From the NCBI RefSeq assembly GCF_030674635.1, contig NZ_CP089978.1, positions 930,001 through 994,000 of the forward strand: a DNA stretch of 64,000 bases. Direction: 5' to 3'. A program made the translations under genes and the position numbers. The DNA is from Moraxella sp. ZY210820. GTDB taxonomy: Bacteria; Pseudomonadota; Gammaproteobacteria; Pseudomonadales; Moraxellaceae. Under the pieces are notes generated by a model. It had not been told where the DNA came from. It ran no database searches and was given only the letters and a program-made list of their open reading frames with translations. This document shows, one piece after another, positions 34,901 through 42,209 of the stretch; position 1 is the stretch's first letter, and each line of letters begins with the position of its first letter.

Positions 34901-35229
34901 TTGATGGTATTAGTTATGCTCAAGTAAGTCAAGGTTTAGTTAAATATAATAATAACTTGATTTTAAAAGTGAAAGGTACAACAGATGAACTAACATTAAA
35001 AGATTTCTTTTTAGGAGGAGAGCATGCAGATATATACCTTAACTTTTCAGGTGGTGGTAGTATAAGTAATCAGCAGTTACTACAAGCCTTTAAATCACCG
35101 AAACAAGCATTACATGAGAGTGCAGATGATTATGAGCAAGCATTGAATATCTCGTTATCGATGTATGATGGTTATAAACGGATGGAACAGGAAGGGCTAA
35201 GTGAGATTGTTGTGAATATTATAGGGTGA
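25954..35229 (+). CDS. Giant RTX protein with N-terminal HNH/AHH nuclease motif
   Basis: 3091 residues. AGGAG six bases before the ATG fixes the start. Residues 1-95 hold QVHHIFP (His7-His8), DYSNRINL and HSGGHDVYNKFV (His74, His78), the layout of AHH nucleases of the HNH/Endo VII fold. A Gly/Ala-rich hydrophobic segment lies at about 436-488. RTX blocks (GGxGxDxxx) follow at about 582-673, 783-870 and 965-1406. A FrpC-like self-processing module with EF-hand loops starts at YDPLVLDLNQDG (Asp1656-Pro1657). More RTX-like units lie at about 2113-2570, a cadherin-like (He_PIG) domain at about 2760-2873, and a last RTX block at 2906-2966. No signal peptide; the C-terminal end fits type I secretion. 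Likely a secreted antibacterial toxin protected by the upstream gene. No hlyB/hlyD homologues are nearby. Confidence 0.88.
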   Translation: MLGFQVHHIFPEAMMKDLQKRYTSFFKDIGLDFNDYSNRINLFDNDRMANIMKEFHTKNPDGMNIARFFGSVRHSGGHDVYNKFVEKRLNDILSLKQPDGKTPINDEIKKALVLDLHQQLVVAMREGFPPLHDTNANDYKSHFSDRLAKPQDFMDKDGNYDPNTAHSKRVESYKTDYDKFNIANVDNNKSIVQDFNVIKQLLIEKYGSLDNLPNPPYLEQTKNELKSAQYLNDLNQIFYIGKNDKGKDITGNDATLGKMRSLIATLVYDEAKASHFIVTKEDIDLFKKTNDMNIKANIASAIFNAPKKINVDTEVIKEAEVYAKIYQAIHQVATVTSKFVDFDNASEEVKQQITSFKNGQGGYITPEFLEFMFPVKKSYNVIESYAKQLMNNTTLSAKFNGMAGMMDFVNGVYDGLIEGLTTNNWDKFFAQAKEYGTEAVIGTAIGMAAIAAFGAMVAAGGAIAVVGTVGATVLVGAGLAAWGYMWYELTTKVRETDWEKVYDGFMSNILEIDKLKDWFAEQTSSTINGLADVLNQFTDWGEQGSLQPLLLAYKDTIEQSKGAIDFKYIKTQIEKDNQLAGTEEDDTLSAKTSKKGVVAYGDKGADSIIGSQYQDILLGGEGNDRLYGEQGNDILNGNEGNDNLYGEQANDTLIGGLGNDTLNGGEGNDTLIDESGNETYDFIGDFGHDTIYDKDGQGVIKINYQSLSAGKKLQDDIWQSSHSDYIIRVVKTQENVEGYYSLHITSKSDKSKSITIPQWKQGDLGLNLVGLGKKAEQPASTGYTLGTDGNNIIDGVSHVAAYAGNDFIITTVNDDVVIAGAGNDVITTGAGDDVVYAGVDTGSTDDDVVFAGEGSDKIYTGAGDDIIFSSSDLNGYFRYMIDDLKTEEQQKADDEANIPRYQRAYSNIFFKEIVYDTQLYTSHSTSYYFRNSYHLLPIVSSYYLATAAHNRRVDFFSDVYALTNRGEGYAGADTVYGGAGHDVVVGSSDTDSLYGEQGNDSLYGLHGDDILDGGDGDDSLIGGDGLDILNGSSGNDYIIGGLDHDKLYGGTGDDMLNGDLSLLRDIDDYPTGTPFERFGDDILDGGAGNDQLWGDGGNDTLYGGEGDDKLQGDSSDLDGQYHGDDTLDGGKGNDTLIGNGGNDTLYGGDGDDKLKGDSSDLDGQYHGNDTLNGGAGNDQLWGDGGNDTLYGGEGDDQLEGDYIHLDGQYHGNDSLDGGKGDDILLGYGGHDTLYGGEGDDELQGDYKDLDAQYHGDDTLNGGAGNDKLLGQGGNDTLYGGEGDDKLQGDYIDLDGQYHGDDRLDGGTGDDIIVGQGGNDTLYGGEGDDELQGDYGDLDEQYHGDDTLNGGAGNDKLLGQGGNDTLHGGEGDDVLSDGTGDDWVYGDTGNDYFYVGSGEDHLHGGEGHDFYILKETELKDGKTKHIVDSDGRGQILIDGRNIFASDWRVSFAENKNGTIHMKWKDSRQNYLEYVNNKLMMSSDNFSSKIIIEGFNIQVKDGQGNLVNTGFTTAQPIVLPMGFLPNGDNTSSTQTRPSKPNNDGLLNLLNQQSNPLITFTSNGDNEPFSAYIGPGLQQLNPYHLLSLLSNNQNLNHWWNNHLSNQSKPSNSNEPFAHLPLGQSVGVISWEVILSNLLPNLVRNQAGEFTHQYQIQRYDPLVLDLNQDGHIGTIAENKHHGVMFDQDADGIATATAWLSPEDGFLVRDLNQDGLINHGKELFGDQTQLKNGMIAQHGFEALADLDSNQDGIINADDDAFLELKVWRDLNLNGQTEQGELFSLSEVGISDIDVQIKTTQEITTTGGILREQGTYTTLTGEKRLIADIHFNQNVIYSQHKNTLNSTYQGLNIKGYGRLDELADVKSTHAELATLIESFEKNNSFDFIFNHSDQLMKLWSMTDQQYNNNDIDVINTHNIRWQESDDATHTVRLRPSEIVPNNMQAEHYQTHTQKLSAEDKAQVKFVDAITGIRPTTYVNQATTNQLQQFKTVYQQLKTGIEGELINQTILKPYFKAIKYYQIAHLQYHQFDKVNDLLINNYEQNASKTSLELLNLLGINAPYFSQYNTTKLYKLMSQWYSQHKSSIDEYLKNHQTVVNTKFIDDTISDYALTMTDRTVYLTGTGAKKVIGSERDETFISGQHDDVLMGKGGNNTYILSNMSGSDTIEFDYDSYGLDRFLFDDVDAKDVRFMSQGKNLVLQFGDHTVVLTNVLHTGAKRQFELVFNQEHYYLSDLKQMDMAVLAMDNGLYFSGWEHDDVLIGNEQDNVIYGFEGADILEGQTGQDRLYGGTGYDTYRFDANAGHDEIYEDWLSKEGNHLQFNLAQNQLQQLYYQQDDLIFIYGDHNKLVLKNVVQADLHLLDISFIDRPKQSLNALLAERAYILGTDNTDVITHYYAVSNNNIYAQSGDDEVQGKENVHNMLDGGAGDDTLTGGALKDTLIGGMGHDTLFGRAGDDTLQGDDGNDWLEGGAGADTLIGGQGDDTYMADSSDRIIEQADGGYDRLHISASYDLQGTNIEELILLGSDNLTAYGSEHNDTLIGNTGNNHLDGRAGIDTLIGGLGDDYYVLDDGQDVIVERWGEGIDTLEQWTDRHFSYHVDEQGRLVGSDSYAMLPHHVENLILKGHAKTAFGNELDNTITLNTQNNFVNALSGNDTIIYQKGGGKDTIMSTDDIMFQDTLVIDGYDTSEVQFVRLKNNASQYDMLQIRFKGNTQDSITLLDYFAPVMEQGNGVIQDNRIDQIKLQKGSVSQILTRQDFESLIISQSNNNAPQVNKYPKAIKAEIGKALSVKFDADTIKDKDVYDQQLSYRLTLASKGIDGQYEPLPSWLQFDASTLTLTGTPSQHTNSGNTVQNYQFILWGTDSFGYSAGTYVNMTVSSVPTTNVSSIGTNFTVPTDQQETHDISLTLYKKHHLIGKNMAERMTGTASHEQLNGLNGNDILNGQGGNDILIGGQGNDTLIGGKGDDLYYFSSGFGKDTIINTGGGLDNIYFDGISYAQVSQGLVKYNNNLILKVKGTTDELTLKDFFLGGEHADIYLNFSGGGSISNQQLLQAFKSPKQALHESADDYEQALNISLSMYDGYKRMEQEGLSEIVVNIIG
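29188..30111 (+). repeat. Seven tandem 132-bp repeats inside the RTX gene
   Basis: Repeat starts fall exactly every 132 bp: 29188, 29320, 29452, 29584, 29716, 29848 and 29980. Each 44-residue unit has four RTX nonapeptides then an eight-residue non-RTX insert of the type SDLDGQYH. Copies differ by point changes, so they are older than a fresh duplication. The seventh copy fades after about 30110. Confidence 0.93.
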
Positions 35230-35244
35230 GTTATCACTTACCCT
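35223..35244 (+). terminator. Possible terminator overlapping the RTX gene stop
   Basis: A 9-bp stem (AGGGTGAGT at 35223-35231 with ACTTACCCT at 35236-35244, one G-U pair) contains the stop codon; TTGT follows. Moderate support only. Confidence 0.45.
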
Positions 35245-35301
35245 TTGTATTAGAATATATAGTAAAACAACTTAAAAACGAATACAAAATTTACCATCGT
35301 G

Positions 35302-35372
35302 TTGTAGGGGCGAATGATATTCGCCCAATAAATACAAGGTTTGTACAGGGAAAATGTAATTTTCCCCTACAA
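35302..35372. repeat. 71-bp palindromic intergenic element
   Basis: Outer 9-bp inverted ends TTGTAGGGG and CCCCTACAA enclose two perfect internal hairpins (GGGCGAAT-GAT-ATTCGCCC and GGGAAAAT-GTA-ATTTTCCC). The shape is that of a small non-coding mobile or REP-like element. It lies between the RTX gene and ilvA. Confidence 0.7.
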
Positions 35373-35509
35373 GTCTATACCAATTTTTAGATTGAGTGAG
35401 TATAGTATTGATGATATAAATGTGAAATTGAAATTTGCTGATACCATATAAGCAAATAAAAAAATATGTTACAATATTTATCTTAAAAAATAGAGTACTG
35501 GAATAAATT

Positions 35510-37042
35510 ATGCTTCCCCAAGTTGTTCGCCAAATTTTACAAGCCACCGTTTACGATGTTGCTGTTGAAACACCACTTGAATATGCACCACGCATGAGTC
35601 AAAGGTTAAATAATGAAATTCGTTTTAAACGTGAAGATTTACAGCCTGTTTTTTCGTTTAAATTGCGTGGGGCATACAACCGTATTAGCCAGCTTCCAAA
35701 AGAGCAATTGGCTCGTGGTGTGATTTGTGCATCAGCAGGAAACCATGCTCAAGGTGTAGCATTATCAGGGCAAAAATTAGGCATTAATGCGATTATTGTG
35801 ATGCCAAGTACTACACCTGATATTAAAATTCAAGCGGTGAAAAATTTAGGCGGACAAGTGGTTTTACATGGCGATAGCTTTGATGTGGCAAATCGTTATG
35901 CAAAACAACGTGCCGAAGATGAAGGTCTAGTATTTATTCCTCCTTATGATGATGAATTAGTGATAGCAGGACAAGGCACAATTGCTAACGAAATTTTACG
36001 TCAATGGCGTGATGTAGAATATGTTTTTGTTGCTGTTGGTGGTGGTGGTTTAATCGCTGGTGTGGCGGCTTATTTGGGTGATGTTGCACCACATGTTAAA
36101 GTCGTGGGTGTAGAATATAATGAATCAGCTTGTTTACATGAAGCACTGAAAGCAGGTGAACGTGTGATTTTACCACAAGTCGGTTTATTTGCTGATGGTA
36201 CGGCGGTGGCACAAATTGGTGAATTGCCATTTAAATTATTACAACAACAAAAATCTGATGGTTCAGGAAAAATTATTGAGTCTGATATTGTCCTTGTTGA
36301 TACAGATGAAATTTGTGCTGCGATCAAAGATACCTTTGATGAAAATCGTAGTATTGTTGAGCCATCTGGGGCGATGGCATTGGCAGGTATTAAAAAATAC
36401 GTGGAACAGCACGGTATTGTCGATAAAAAAATCGTATCGATTGTGTGTGGTGCGAATATGAATTTTGACCGCTTGCGTTATATTGCCGAGCGTACTGAGT
36501 TGGGCGAACGCAAAGAAGCAATTTATGCAGTAACAATTCCAGAGCGTACAGGAGCATTTTTAGATTTCTGTCGCACATTACAAGGGCGTAATATTACTGA
36601 ATTTAATTATCGTGTAGAAGATGGTAATGTTGCTCATGTATTTGTAGGCATTAGCTTAAAAAATGGCTATAAAGAACGTCAAGAAATCTATCAGCATTTA
36701 TCACAATATTATGAAGTTGATGATTTATCCGATGATGAAGTGGCAAAATTACATATTCGCTATCTGATTGGTGGTCATGCTCATTTAGAAAATGAACGAT
36801 TATTCCGTGTAGAATTTCCAGAGCGTCCGGGGGCATTATTAACCTTCTTAGAACGTTTAGGCGGGCATAATAATATTACCCTATTCCATTATCGTAATCA
36901 TGGTTCAGCCGAAGGGCGAGTTTTAGTGGGCTTACAATCAGATGAAAGTAGTCCGCAAGCCTTAATTCAAAGTTTAGAAAATACCCAATATCCATATCAA
37001 GAAATTAGTGATAATATTGGTTATATCCGCTTTTTAAAATAA
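35510..37042 (+). CDS. ilvA: Threonine dehydratase (biosynthetic)
   Basis: 510 residues, the long biosynthetic form. It converts threonine to 2-oxobutanoate, the first step to isoleucine. The PLP lysine is Lys51 in [10 protein letters not shown], with the phosphate-binding [13 protein letters not shown] and the [12 protein letters not shown] segment. Two C-terminal ACT-like regulatory domains (from about residues 335 and 430) are present, as needed for isoleucine feedback inhibition. Fourteen bases separate it from rpiA, so the two are probably cotranscribed. Confidence 0.97.
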   Translation: MLPQVVRQILQATVYDVAVETPLEYAPRMSQRLNNEIRFKREDLQPVFSFKLRGAYNRISQLPKEQLARGVICASAGNHAQGVALSGQKLGINAIIVMPSTTPDIKIQAVKNLGGQVVLHGDSFDVANRYAKQRAEDEGLVFIPPYDDELVIAGQGTIANEILRQWRDVEYVFVAVGGGGLIAGVAAYLGDVAPHVKVVGVEYNESACLHEALKAGERVILPQVGLFADGTAVAQIGELPFKLLQQQKSDGSGKIIESDIVLVDTDEICAAIKDTFDENRSIVEPSGAMALAGIKKYVEQHGIVDKKIVSIVCGANMNFDRLRYIAERTELGERKEAIYAVTIPERTGAFLDFCRTLQGRNITEFNYRVEDGNVAHVFVGISLKNGYKERQEIYQHLSQYYEVDDLSDDEVAKLHIRYLIGGHAHLENERLFRVEFPERPGALLTFLERLGGHNNITLFHYRNHGSAEGRVLVGLQSDESSPQALIQSLENTQYPYQEISDNIGYIRFLK

Positions 37043-37056
37043 TTGGAGAAAATTTT

Positions 37057-37725
37057 ATGGCACTTTATCAAACACAAGATGAAAAAAAACAAGCGGCCGC
37101 ACAAGCTGCTTTAGAGCATTTACCGAAAGGTGGTATTTTAGGTGTGGGTACGGGCAGTACGGTTAATTTTTTAATTGAATTACTGCCACAATTACAATTA
37201 GAAGCGGTGGTTGCAAGTTCACAAGCAACGGCTGAACGTGTACAAAAATTAGGTATTGAAGTGGTTGATATGAACCATGTTGGCTATTTAGATGCTTATG
37301 TTGATGGTGCTGATGAAATTGACCGTCATTTACACATGATTAAAGGTGGTGGTGCAGCATTAACGCGTGAAAAAATTGTGGCTTCAATTGCGAAAAAGTT
37401 TGTCTGTATTGTTGATGATAGTAAATGGGTTACACAATTAGGACGTGAATTCCCATTACCGATAGAGGTTATTCCAATGGCACGCTCAGCAGTGGCTCGT
37501 AAATTGGTAACACTTGGTGGCGACCCGACCTATCGTGAAGGTGTCATTACTGATAATGGTAATGTGATTTTAGATGTTTATAATTTAAATATTTTAAATG
37601 CGATTGAGCTAGAAAAAATCATCAATGATATTCCAGGTGTAGTAACCAATGGTATTTTCGCTCTCAATCCTGCTAGTGTAGCAATTGTTGCAACCAATGA
37701 TGGTATTGATGTACGTTATGCTTAA
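37057..37725 (+). CDS. rpiA: Ribose-5-phosphate isomerase A
   Basis: 222 residues, the standard RpiA length. It interconverts ribose 5-phosphate and ribulose 5-phosphate. Visible are [12 protein letters not shown], the catalytic [25 protein letters not shown] and GRKLVTLGG-like C-terminal segments. TTGGAG precedes the ATG by eight bases. It follows ilvA closely, an arrangement seen in Acinetobacter and Pseudomonas relatives. Confidence 0.97.
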   Translation: MALYQTQDEKKQAAAQAALEHLPKGGILGVGTGSTVNFLIELLPQLQLEAVVASSQATAERVQKLGIEVVDMNHVGYLDAYVDGADEIDRHLHMIKGGGAALTREKIVASIAKKFVCIVDDSKWVTQLGREFPLPIEVIPMARSAVARKLVTLGGDPTYREGVITDNGNVILDVYNLNILNAIELEKIINDIPGVVTNGIFALNPASVAIVATNDGIDVRYA

Positions 37726-37730
37726 TAATG

Positions 37731-37750
37731 ATAACTTATTGTTAAGTTAT
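37731..37750 (+). terminator. Possible terminator after rpiA
   Basis: An 8-bp perfect stem ATAACTTA (37731-37738) and TAAGTTAT (37743-37750), four-base loop, followed by TGATTTTATT. It lies five bases past the stop. Confidence 0.55.
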
Positions 37751-37814
37751 TGATTTTATTAGTGGTGGAAGATTTTTTCGCCCATATAAAATTATAGTTA
37801 AACAGACAACAAAT

Positions 37815-37876
37815 GTAGGGGTATCACATAAAATATTTTAAAATCAATAATTTGAGTGAGTGTGATTTGTCCCTAC
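37815..37876. repeat. Degenerate inverted-repeat element between rpiA and the helicase gene
   Basis: GTAGGGG at 37815 followed by ATCACA, and TGTGAT...CCCTAC ending at 37876, form imperfect inverted ends. They are similar in character to the element at 35302-35372. Likely a decayed relative. Confidence 0.45.
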
Positions 37877-37910
37877 TGTTCAATTATGAATTGAGTTTAT
37901 TATAGATTAT

Positions 37911-39626
37911 TTAAATCACAAATAACAATGCCAATCTGACTTCATCATAGCTTAAATGTGGTGAAGTCATATCCACAATCGGTTTGAGTTTAATTTGCCC
38001 ATCTTCGTTAAAATCATCAGCATTGTTACGTTTTTGTAATTTTTTATAAATTTTACGCACTTGTTCAATGTTTTCTTCATCGGGACGAATACGCTCAATA
38101 TCTAAACCATGTTCACGGTGTAGACGAGTAAGATGATTAATAATAGTCGCAGGGCTAAGTTGGCGTTCATCAGCAATTTCAACTATATCTAAGCCTTGTT
38201 CAAATAGTTCTTGTGTTTTTTCATAAGTATCTGATTTTAAAATGGAAATAGGCGATTTTTGCTTAAGTTTTTTTAAATTTTTCTCAATTTCTTGCTCATT
38301 GGTAATACCACCACAATGGCGAATAAATGCTCGATGTTGTGCAGTTAAATCAACATGAGCGAAAGCTAATTCTGCTTCATGTGATAATTCTTGGAAGCGT
38401 TTGTCTGCTTTAATGGCTAAACTATCCAATTCTAAAGCGGTTAAATTAAAACCTAATAAACGTAATCCTGTTAAGGCTTTTAAACGTGATAGAGCAACAT
38501 AGCCTTGACCTTTTTCAAAGGTTTTAGATAAATCAACTTCGGCACTATCTAAAGTCATACCTTGACTTTTGTGTATAGTAATCGCCCATGCTAAACGTAA
38601 AGGGATTTGGCTAAAACTCGCCAATACATCGCCATCATCACTTTCAATCGACCAAGTTTCTGGTTCAACAATGATGGTTTCGCCATCATTTAAACGGACT
38701 TTAGGTAGAATATTTTTATTATCATCTTCAATAAAATCAATAACTTCTCCTAGACTACCATTAATATAACCAACATCGAAATTATTTTTGATAAACATGA
38801 CTTTAGCATGTTTTTTTAAGATGAGTTCTTCACTTGTACGGATAGATGATAATAACATATCCAACAGTTTAGTATTACCTTGTTTAGTTGCAGTAAACGT
38901 ATGGCTAGACTGTTGAATTTGTTGTAAATATTGCTCATTAATATTATCTACATTGGCATTGTGTGTATAAAGACGTGTAAAAGTATCGCCAATATTTTGC
39001 CAACGTGTTTGTTCTAGGGCATGAATATGTTCTGCTTGAATGGTTTGTGAGCGTATCGCATTTAAAATCTGATTGAGCATATCATCACCTTGACGATGTT
39101 GCTCAGTTAAATAGCACACTCGAAATTTTGCTTCTACCCATGCTTGCGACATAAAACAAAATTTATCACGATTTAATTCTTCTTTTTTACCTACAGGTGG
39201 AAGCTGAAAAAAATCTCCAGAAACAATAACTTGAATACCACCAAAGGCTTCATCATTACCTTTAAAATATTTCAATACACGATTGACTAAATTGAGTTGT
39301 TTACCATGTAGCATGGAAATTTCATCAATAATTAAAACTTGAGCATTTTCAAGTTGTTCTTTAATATGTTTGCGTTCCTTAAGATTTTTTAAATCCTGCT
39401 CAGTTATTTCATCTTTAATACCAATACCTGCCCATGTATGGATCGTTTTGCCATTCATGTGTGTCGCAGCAATACCTGTAGATGCTGTAATAGCTACAGG
39501 AATTTTTCTTACTCTAAGATATTGAATATATTGATTTAATGTATACGTTTTACCTGCACCTGCCGACCCTGTTAAAAAGACATTTTCCCCTGCCTTGAGT
39601 AATTTTAAGGCTGTTTCTTGGTTCAT
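37911..39626 (-). CDS. PIF1-like DNA helicase with C-terminal HTH
   Basis: 571 residues. SF1B helicase motifs are Walker A GSAGAGKT (20-27), ASTGIAATH (Ia), LIIDEISML (II), SGDFFQLPPV (III) and, near the C-terminus, AWAITIHKSQGMTLD and YVALSRLKALTGLRLL. PIF1 helicases unwind DNA 5' to 3' and resolve G-quadruplexes and stalled forks. A C-terminal helix-turn-helix resembling the HTH_40 domain (IVEIADERQLSPATIINHL) is typical of bacterial members. It follows dusA by eight bases and is probably in the same transcript. Confidence 0.9.
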   Translation of the reverse strand: MNQETALKLLKAGENVFLTGSAGAGKTYTLNQYIQYLRVRKIPVAITASTGIAATHMNGKTIHTWAGIGIKDEITEQDLKNLKERKHIKEQLENAQVLIIDEISMLHGKQLNLVNRVLKYFKGNDEAFGGIQVIVSGDFFQLPPVGKKEELNRDKFCFMSQAWVEAKFRVCYLTEQHRQGDDMLNQILNAIRSQTIQAEHIHALEQTRWQNIGDTFTRLYTHNANVDNINEQYLQQIQQSSHTFTATKQGNTKLLDMLLSSIRTSEELILKKHAKVMFIKNNFDVGYINGSLGEVIDFIEDDNKNILPKVRLNDGETIIVEPETWSIESDDGDVLASFSQIPLRLAWAITIHKSQGMTLDSAEVDLSKTFEKGQGYVALSRLKALTGLRLLGFNLTALELDSLAIKADKRFQELSHEAELAFAHVDLTAQHRAFIRHCGGITNEQEIEKNLKKLKQKSPISILKSDTYEKTQELFEQGLDIVEIADERQLSPATIINHLTRLHREHGLDIERIRPDEENIEQVRKIYKKLQKRNNADDFNEDGQIKLKPIVDMTSPHLSYDEVRLALLFVI

Positions 39627-39634
39627 TTTTTATC

Positions 39635-40651
39635 TCACTTCATCGGCATTGTATTTTCAGTTGATGATGTTAGGGCAGTTTGCATCATCATTAGGGCTTG
39701 AGCAACATCTTGTAAATTTTTAGCATTACCACCACTCAGTGCTTGTCTCCATTTACGAGCATAAGGTAAATTTTGAAATAAACCTAAAATATGTCGTGTC
39801 ATGAGTGATAAAGGCACACCTTCATCAAGACGTTGTTGCATATAGTTTAGCATAGTTTGCATTACATCAAAACGATTGACTAGGGCTTGACCATCAAAAT
39901 GCTGTGCCAATTCAGCCAATAAATAAGGATTATGATAGGCTTCACGACCAATCATCACACCATCGACGTGTTGTAAATGTTGTAGCGTTTCATCAACCGT
40001 TTTAATACCGCCATTAATTTCAATGGTTAAATGTGGGCGTTCTTGTTTTAAACGATATACATCATCATAACGTAAAGGGGGGATTTCACGATTTTCTTTA
40101 GGTGATAGACCATTGAGTAAAGCAATACGAGCATGTACTATAAAATGCTGACAGCCTGCTTGAGCGACTGTATCAACAAAATTAAGCATATGTTCATAAC
40201 TTTGCAAATCATCAATACCAATACGATGTTTAATGGTAACCGGAATGCTGACAGCTTTTTGCATTTGATGGAAACATTCAGCGACTAATTCAGGTTCAGC
40301 CATCAGACAGGCACCGATTTTATTATGTTGTACTCTATCGCTTGGACAACCGACATTGAGATTAATTTCATTATACCCCCAGTCTTCGCCCATTTTGCTA
40401 CATTGAGCCAATTCTTGTGGATTTGAACCTCCAAGTTGCAATACAATTGGTTGTTCTTTCACATCAAAATCTAAATGACGATGAGCATCGCCGTGTAAAA
40501 TCGCACCTGTGGTAACCATCTCACTGTACATAATGACATTTGGATTAAACAAACGTGCAAAAAAACGAAAATCTCGGGTGGTCCAATCTAACATCGGGGC
40601 TAGGCTAATTCTATTATTTCTTTTTAAATCAAGATTTTGCATATTTATCAT
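39635..40651 (-). CDS. dusA: tRNA-dihydrouridine synthase A
   Basis: 338 residues. DusA reduces uridines in the tRNA D-loop with FMN and NADPH. The barrel start ISLAPMLDWTTRDFRFFARL, the catalytic cysteine Cys102 in NLNVGCPSDRVQ, and the FMN contacts VTIKHRIGIDD and IEINGGI are visible. The 5' end of dusA is a well-known integration site for prophages and islands that carry a dusA-associated integrase, and an integrase gene begins 128 bases upstream here. The conserved MLDWTTRDFR region (about 40563-40595) is the likely attachment core. Only the N-terminus would be altered by integration, and the gene looks intact. Confidence 0.95.
   Translation of the reverse strand: MINMQNLDLKRNNRISLAPMLDWTTRDFRFFARLFNPNVIMYSEMVTTGAILHGDAHRHLDFDVKEQPIVLQLGGSNPQELAQCSKMGEDWGYNEINLNVGCPSDRVQHNKIGACLMAEPELVAECFHQMQKAVSIPVTIKHRIGIDDLQSYEHMLNFVDTVAQAGCQHFIVHARIALLNGLSPKENREIPPLRYDDVYRLKQERPHLTIEINGGIKTVDETLQHLQHVDGVMIGREAYHNPYLLAELAQHFDGQALVNRFDVMQTMLNYMQQRLDEGVPLSLMTRHILGLFQNLPYARKWRQALSGGNAKNLQDVAQALMMMQTALTSSTENTMPMK
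40560..40651. other. Inferred prophage attachment site in dusA 5' end
   Basis: Placed by analogy with dusA-associated integrases, which recombine within the conserved 5' coding segment and restore the reading frame. The matching right-hand copy should lie beyond the right edge of the window, so the core itself cannot be defined here. Confidence 0.45.
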
Positions 40652-40684
40652 TTAAAATCATACCTTTACATAATTTAATATTGT

Positions 40685-40723
40685 GCTTTTTAGTGCTTTA
40701 TTTCGCTTTTTAGTGCTTTATTT
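40685..40723. repeat. Tandem direct repeat upstream of the integrase
   Basis: Two identical 19-bp copies (40685-40703 and 40705-40723) beginning GCTTTTTAGTG, one base apart. Position between dusA and int suits arm-type integrase or excisionase binding sites. Confidence 0.7.
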
Positions 40724-40744
40724 TTCTGTTGATTTACGCCATAA

Positions 40745-40779
40745 TTACTACAAATTTTAATTTGTGAGAAATGTAGTAA
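40745..40779. promoter_or_regulatory. Nested inverted repeats at the integrase start
   Basis: TTACTAC (40745-40751) pairs with GTAGTAA (40773-40779), which abuts the ATG. Inside it ACAAATT and AATTTGT (40750-40756, 40759-40765) form a second palindrome. It could be an operator, or an RNA hairpin that limits int translation. Confidence 0.45.
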
Positions 40780-41931
40780 ATGGGTACTATCATTGAGCGT
40801 AAAACAAAAAAAGGCGAAACTCGCTATCGTGCTGAAATTCGTATCAAGCGGTCAGACTATCCACCTTTTCATGAGACTAAGACTTTTAGTAGTCGCAAGG
40901 TCGCTGAAAATTGGATTAAAAAGCGTGAGCTTGAGATTGACGAAAATCCTAATATTTTGCTAGGTGTAAGTGTAAACCAAAAGATGACATTATCGCAAGC
41001 AATAGATAAATATTTATCTGAAGTTGGTAGTAATTACGGTCGTAGTAAAATAGCTTCTTTACGTTTAATCCAAAAATTTAACATTGCTAAAATACAATTA
41101 AGCAAAATAACGCCAGCTATTTTGACAGAACACGTTGCATTGCGAAAGCAGGGAATACTGCAATTAGGATTAAAAGGTATTGCCTCAAGCACAATGAATC
41201 AAGAATTATTAATGATAAGGGGTATATTATCATACGCCAATATCATGTGGGATATTAATTTAGATATAAACGGATTTGATAGGGCAGCAGGGAAATTAAG
41301 AAATACTAGGCAAATCACTAGAAGTGGCATACGAGATAGATTGCCGACTGATGACGAACTTATCCGATTGACTGAACATTTTTTCAGAAAATGGGAAAGT
41401 AAGCCTAGTAATACATATCCTATGCACCTGGTAATATGGTTTGCGATATATTCGTGTCGTAGGCAAGATGAAATTTGCCGTATCCAATTAAAAGATTATA
41501 AAGAAGATAGTTGTCTAGTTAGAGATTTGAAAAATCCTAATGGGTCAAAAGGTAATCATAAAACATTTTATGTGAATGAAAAATGTAAGTCTATGATTGA
41601 CTTGGCGTTAAGTGATGAATATAGACAAAGAATGTTAAAATTAGGGCATGGCGAACAATACATATTCCCTTTAAATACTAAGACGGTCTCTCGTCTATTT
41701 ACTGATGCGTGCCATGTTTTAGGTATTGAAAATTTACATTTTCATGATTTACGTCATGAGGGTTGTACACGTTTAGCAGAGCAGGGGTGTACTATTCCAC
41801 AAATTCAACAAGTAAGTTTACATGATAGTTGGTCGAGTTTACAGCGTTATGTATCTGTCGTTCAACGTAAAAAGGTATTAGATTATGATGATGTGATGAA
41901 AATTATTACAGAAAATACCCCCTTTGATTAA
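40780..41931 (+). CDS. int: Phage tyrosine integrase (dusA-associated type)
   Basis: 383 residues. A DNA-binding N-terminal region is followed by the tyrosine recombinase catalytic domain with Arg228 (CRRQDE), His322-x-x-Arg325 (HDLRHEG), His348 and the nucleophile Tyr357 (SLQRYVSV). It lies next to dusA, transcribed away from it, as in the dusA-associated integrase group. It catalyses integration and excision of the prophage that fills the rest of the window. Confidence 0.93.
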   Translation: MGTIIERKTKKGETRYRAEIRIKRSDYPPFHETKTFSSRKVAENWIKKRELEIDENPNILLGVSVNQKMTLSQAIDKYLSEVGSNYGRSKIASLRLIQKFNIAKIQLSKITPAILTEHVALRKQGILQLGLKGIASSTMNQELLMIRGILSYANIMWDINLDINGFDRAAGKLRNTRQITRSGIRDRLPTDDELIRLTEHFFRKWESKPSNTYPMHLVIWFAIYSCRRQDEICRIQLKDYKEDSCLVRDLKNPNGSKGNHKTFYVNEKCKSMIDLALSDEYRQRMLKLGHGEQYIFPLNTKTVSRLFTDACHVLGIENLHFHDLRHEGCTRLAEQGCTIPQIQQVSLHDSWSSLQRYVSVVQRKKVLDYDDVMKIITENTPFD

Positions 41932-41945
41932 GGGGGCGAGTTGGA

Positions 41946-42206
41946 TTAGCTGTGTAGTGCTTGATGGTCTTTACTTTGCTTGATGTACTCATTATCTAAT
42001 GCTTGAGCAATATCACTAATATTTGCAAAATAAGGTGCTTTACGGCTATCATCTAGTTTAAAGCAAGTAAATGGAAATTCCTGTTTGCTTGCTTTTTCTA
42101 ACACTACCTTTTTCTGTAAATGTGGGTAATAAACTGCACATATTTCATCTAAAGGCACAATCAGCTTTTTAAACTGCATAAATAAGTAATCTTGAGTTGT
42201 CATCAT
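41946..42206 (-). CDS. PrtN-like pyocin activator family protein
   Basis: 86 residues. The pattern VPLDEICAVYYPHL, then FTCFKLDDSRKAPYFANISDIAQALD, resembles the PyocinActivator (PrtN) family, which binds DNA. In prophages such genes often sit next to the integrase, where an excisionase would be. It is the last gene of the leftward early operon and converges with int. A role in excision or early regulation is inference. Confidence 0.7.
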   Translation of the reverse strand: MMTTQDYLFMQFKKLIVPLDEICAVYYPHLQKKVVLEKASKQEFPFTCFKLDDSRKAPYFANISDIAQALDNEYIKQSKDHQALHS

Positions 42207-42209
42207 AAT

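Noticed and set aside
35272-35547. 91-aa minus-strand frame before ilvA
   Set aside because: It spans the palindromic element and the ilvA promoter area and shows no ribosome site.
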